From NCBI RefSeq assembly GCF_002434265.1, contig NZ_DJJS01000004.1, positions 124,001 through 188,000 of the forward strand: a stretch of DNA of 64,000 nt. The letters run 5' to 3'. Origin of the DNA: Pseudomonas sp. UBA6562 (GTDB lineage: Bacteria > Pseudomonadota > Gammaproteobacteria > Pseudomonadales > Pseudomonadaceae). Shown one piece after another: positions 62,704 through 64,000 of the stretch; the stretch's first letter is position 1; every line of letters starts with the position of its first letter. The notes beneath the pieces were generated by a model. It was not told the DNA's origin. It saw nothing but the letters and a program-made list of their open reading frames with translations, and ran no database searches. The position numbers were made by a program, and so were the translations under genes.

Positions 62704-62850
62704 GGTGAGTTCTCCGGTTCAATGGCGGAAAAAACGAAAAGACGCCGCTGGCAGCGCCGGTGAAGAGCGCCGCGATTATAGGAGGTAGGGCGAGAAAGGC
62801 CAGCTTTGCTAGAATCCGCACCCTGTTTTCGAATTGCAGAGAAAATCGCC

Positions 62851-63885
62851 ATGAGTGAGCCGATCCGCCTGACCCAGTACAGCCACGGCGCCGGTTGCGG
62901 CTGCAAGATTTCCCCAAAGGTGCTGGATGTGATCCTGGCCGGCAGCGGCGCGCAGAATCTGGACCCCAACCTTTGGGTCGGCAACGCCTCGCGTGACGAC
63001 GCGGCCGTGTACGCGCTGGACGAAAAACGCGGCGTGGTGTCGACCACCGACTTCTTCATGCCCATCGTCGACGATCCCTTCGATTTCGGGCGTATCGCCG
63101 CCACCAACGCCATCAGCGACATCTACGCGATGGGCGGCAATCCACTGATGGCCATCGCCATCCTCGGCTGGCCGGTGAACCTGTTGCCGGCGGAGGTCGC
63201 ACGTGAGGTCATTCGCGGTGGTCGGGCCGTCTGCGATGCGGCCGGCATCCCGCTGGCAGGCGGCCATTCCATCGATGCTCCGGAGCCGATCTTCGGCCTG
63301 GCGGTGACCGGTGTGGTCGACAAGCGGCACATGAAGCGCAACGACACGGCCCAGGTGGGCGACCGCTTGTACCTGACCAAACCGCTGGGCATCGGCATCC
63401 TCACCACCGCCGAAAAGAAGTCCAAGCTGCGCCCCGAGGATGTCGGCCTTGCCCGCGACTGGATGTGCACGTTGAACAAACCGGGCAGCCATTTCGGCAA
63501 GCTCGACAGCGTCACGGCGATGACCGACGTCACCGGCTTCGGCTTGCTGGGGCATTTGGTGGAAATGGCCGACGGTGCCGGCCTCACCGCGCGCCTCGAC
63601 TATGCCGCCGTACCGCGACTGCCGGGGGTCGAACACTACCTGGCACAGGACTGCGTGCCGGGCGGCACGTTGCGCAATTTCGACAGCTATGGCGAGCGCA
63701 TCGCGGTCATCACCGATGCCCAGCGCGACCTGCTCTGCGATCCACAGACCAGCGGCGGCCTGCTGGTTGCGGTCAATGAAGAGGGTGAGGAAGCGTTCTT
63801 GGCCGCCGCTGCCCAGTTGGGCCTGAACCTTGCGCCCATCGGCGTACTGGTGGAGCGACAGCCTCACGCTGTCGAAGTGTTCTGA
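62851..63885 (+). CDS. selD: Selenide, water dikinase (selenophosphate synthase)
   Basis: Makes selenophosphate, the donor for selenouridine in tRNA and for selenocysteine. The 344-residue protein has the N-terminal GAGCGCKISP with Cys16/Cys18 and Lys19, and not selenocysteine. ATG at 62851 begins MSEPIRLTQYSHG. It diverges from the transporter operon and overlaps mnmH by one base. Confidence 0.97.
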   Translation: MSEPIRLTQYSHGAGCGCKISPKVLDVILAGSGAQNLDPNLWVGNASRDDAAVYALDEKRGVVSTTDFFMPIVDDPFDFGRIAATNAISDIYAMGGNPLMAIAILGWPVNLLPAEVAREVIRGGRAVCDAAGIPLAGGHSIDAPEPIFGLAVTGVVDKRHMKRNDTAQVGDRLYLTKPLGIGILTTAEKKSKLRPEDVGLARDWMCTLNKPGSHFGKLDSVTAMTDVTGFGLLGHLVEMADGAGLTARLDYAAVPRLPGVEHYLAQDCVPGGTLRNFDSYGERIAVITDAQRDLLCDPQTSGGLLVAVNEEGEEAFLAAAAQLGLNLAPIGVLVERQPHAVEVF

Positions 63886-64000
63886 TGCGCGAGGACGTCC
63901 GCGACTTTCACCCGCTGTTTCTCAACGACACGCCGATGATGGATACCCGCGCGCCGGTGGAGTTCGGCAAAGGCGCGTTCCCAGGCACGCTCAACCTGCC
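63885..64000 (+). CDS. mnmH: tRNA 2-selenouridine synthase, 5' part
   Basis: The ATG overlaps the selD stop (TGATG). The 38 visible residues (MREDVRDFHPLFLNDTPMMDTRAPVEFGKGAFPGTLNL) are the start of the rhodanese domain of MnmH/SelU/YbbB, which turns 2-thiouridine into 2-selenouridine using selenophosphate. The gene runs past the window edge. Confidence 0.9.
   Translation, partial: MREDVRDFHPLFLNDTPMMDTRAPVEFGKGAFPGTLNL

Overview
The window looks like a chromosomal segment of a fluorescent Pseudomonas of the P. putida group. The reasons are the high G+C and GC-ending codons, the gene order gap-edd-glk-gltR2-gltS-gtsABCD-oprB-(mutarotase)-hexR-zwf-pgl-eda, a GcsR-type glycine-cleavage regulator, and a Pseudomonas-type extragenic palindrome. 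No rRNA, tRNA, CRISPR array, insertion sequence or complete prophage was seen.

Layout. Bases 1-3,140 are an accessory block: a retinal-forming oxygenase (blh) and a microbial rhodopsin with a DTG motif on the minus strand, then inaA and a small secreted protein on the plus strand. Bases 3,201-8,600 hold core genes: a small protein, holC, pepA, lptF-lptG and an RDD membrane protein. A cold-shock gene and the glycine cleavage operon gcvH-gcvP-gcvT follow, with the enhancer-binding regulator gcsR, a readable sigma-54 promoter and three candidate GcsR sites. After two small conserved genes comes an iron/haem block: Fur box, ECF sigma, FecR, TonB receptor and haem oxygenase.

Bases 21,800-38,800 are the glucose/Entner-Doudoroff locus. 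It contains uptake genes (gtsABCD, oprB), phosphorylation and ED enzymes (glk, zwf, pgl, edd, eda, gap), and the regulators GltR2/GltS and HexR. HexR-type operators lie between gap and edd and before zwf, and CA-rich Crc/Hfq-like motifs precede gtsA and oprB. The genes together take glucose from outer-membrane entry to pyruvate plus glyceraldehyde-3-phosphate.

Between eda and leuA is a foreign-looking insert of about 9 kb. It holds a large RHS protein with a lower-G+C carboxy end and no evident immunity gene, plus two convergent secreted proteins that resemble halovibrin and carry DUF2599-like modules. All three genes share one 18-bp palindrome in their upstream regions, so they may form a single small toxin regulon. 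I do not recognise the regulator.

The rest is leuA with a leucine-rich leader peptide, an M23 peptidase, xseA, a zinc-ribbon protein, guaB-guaA, a decayed vapBC locus, a cytosolic FIST-domain chemoreceptor lying between two copies of vapB sequence, and a selenium cluster. That cluster consists of a PhnCDE-like putative selenate transporter, selD and the start of mnmH, which runs off the end of the window.
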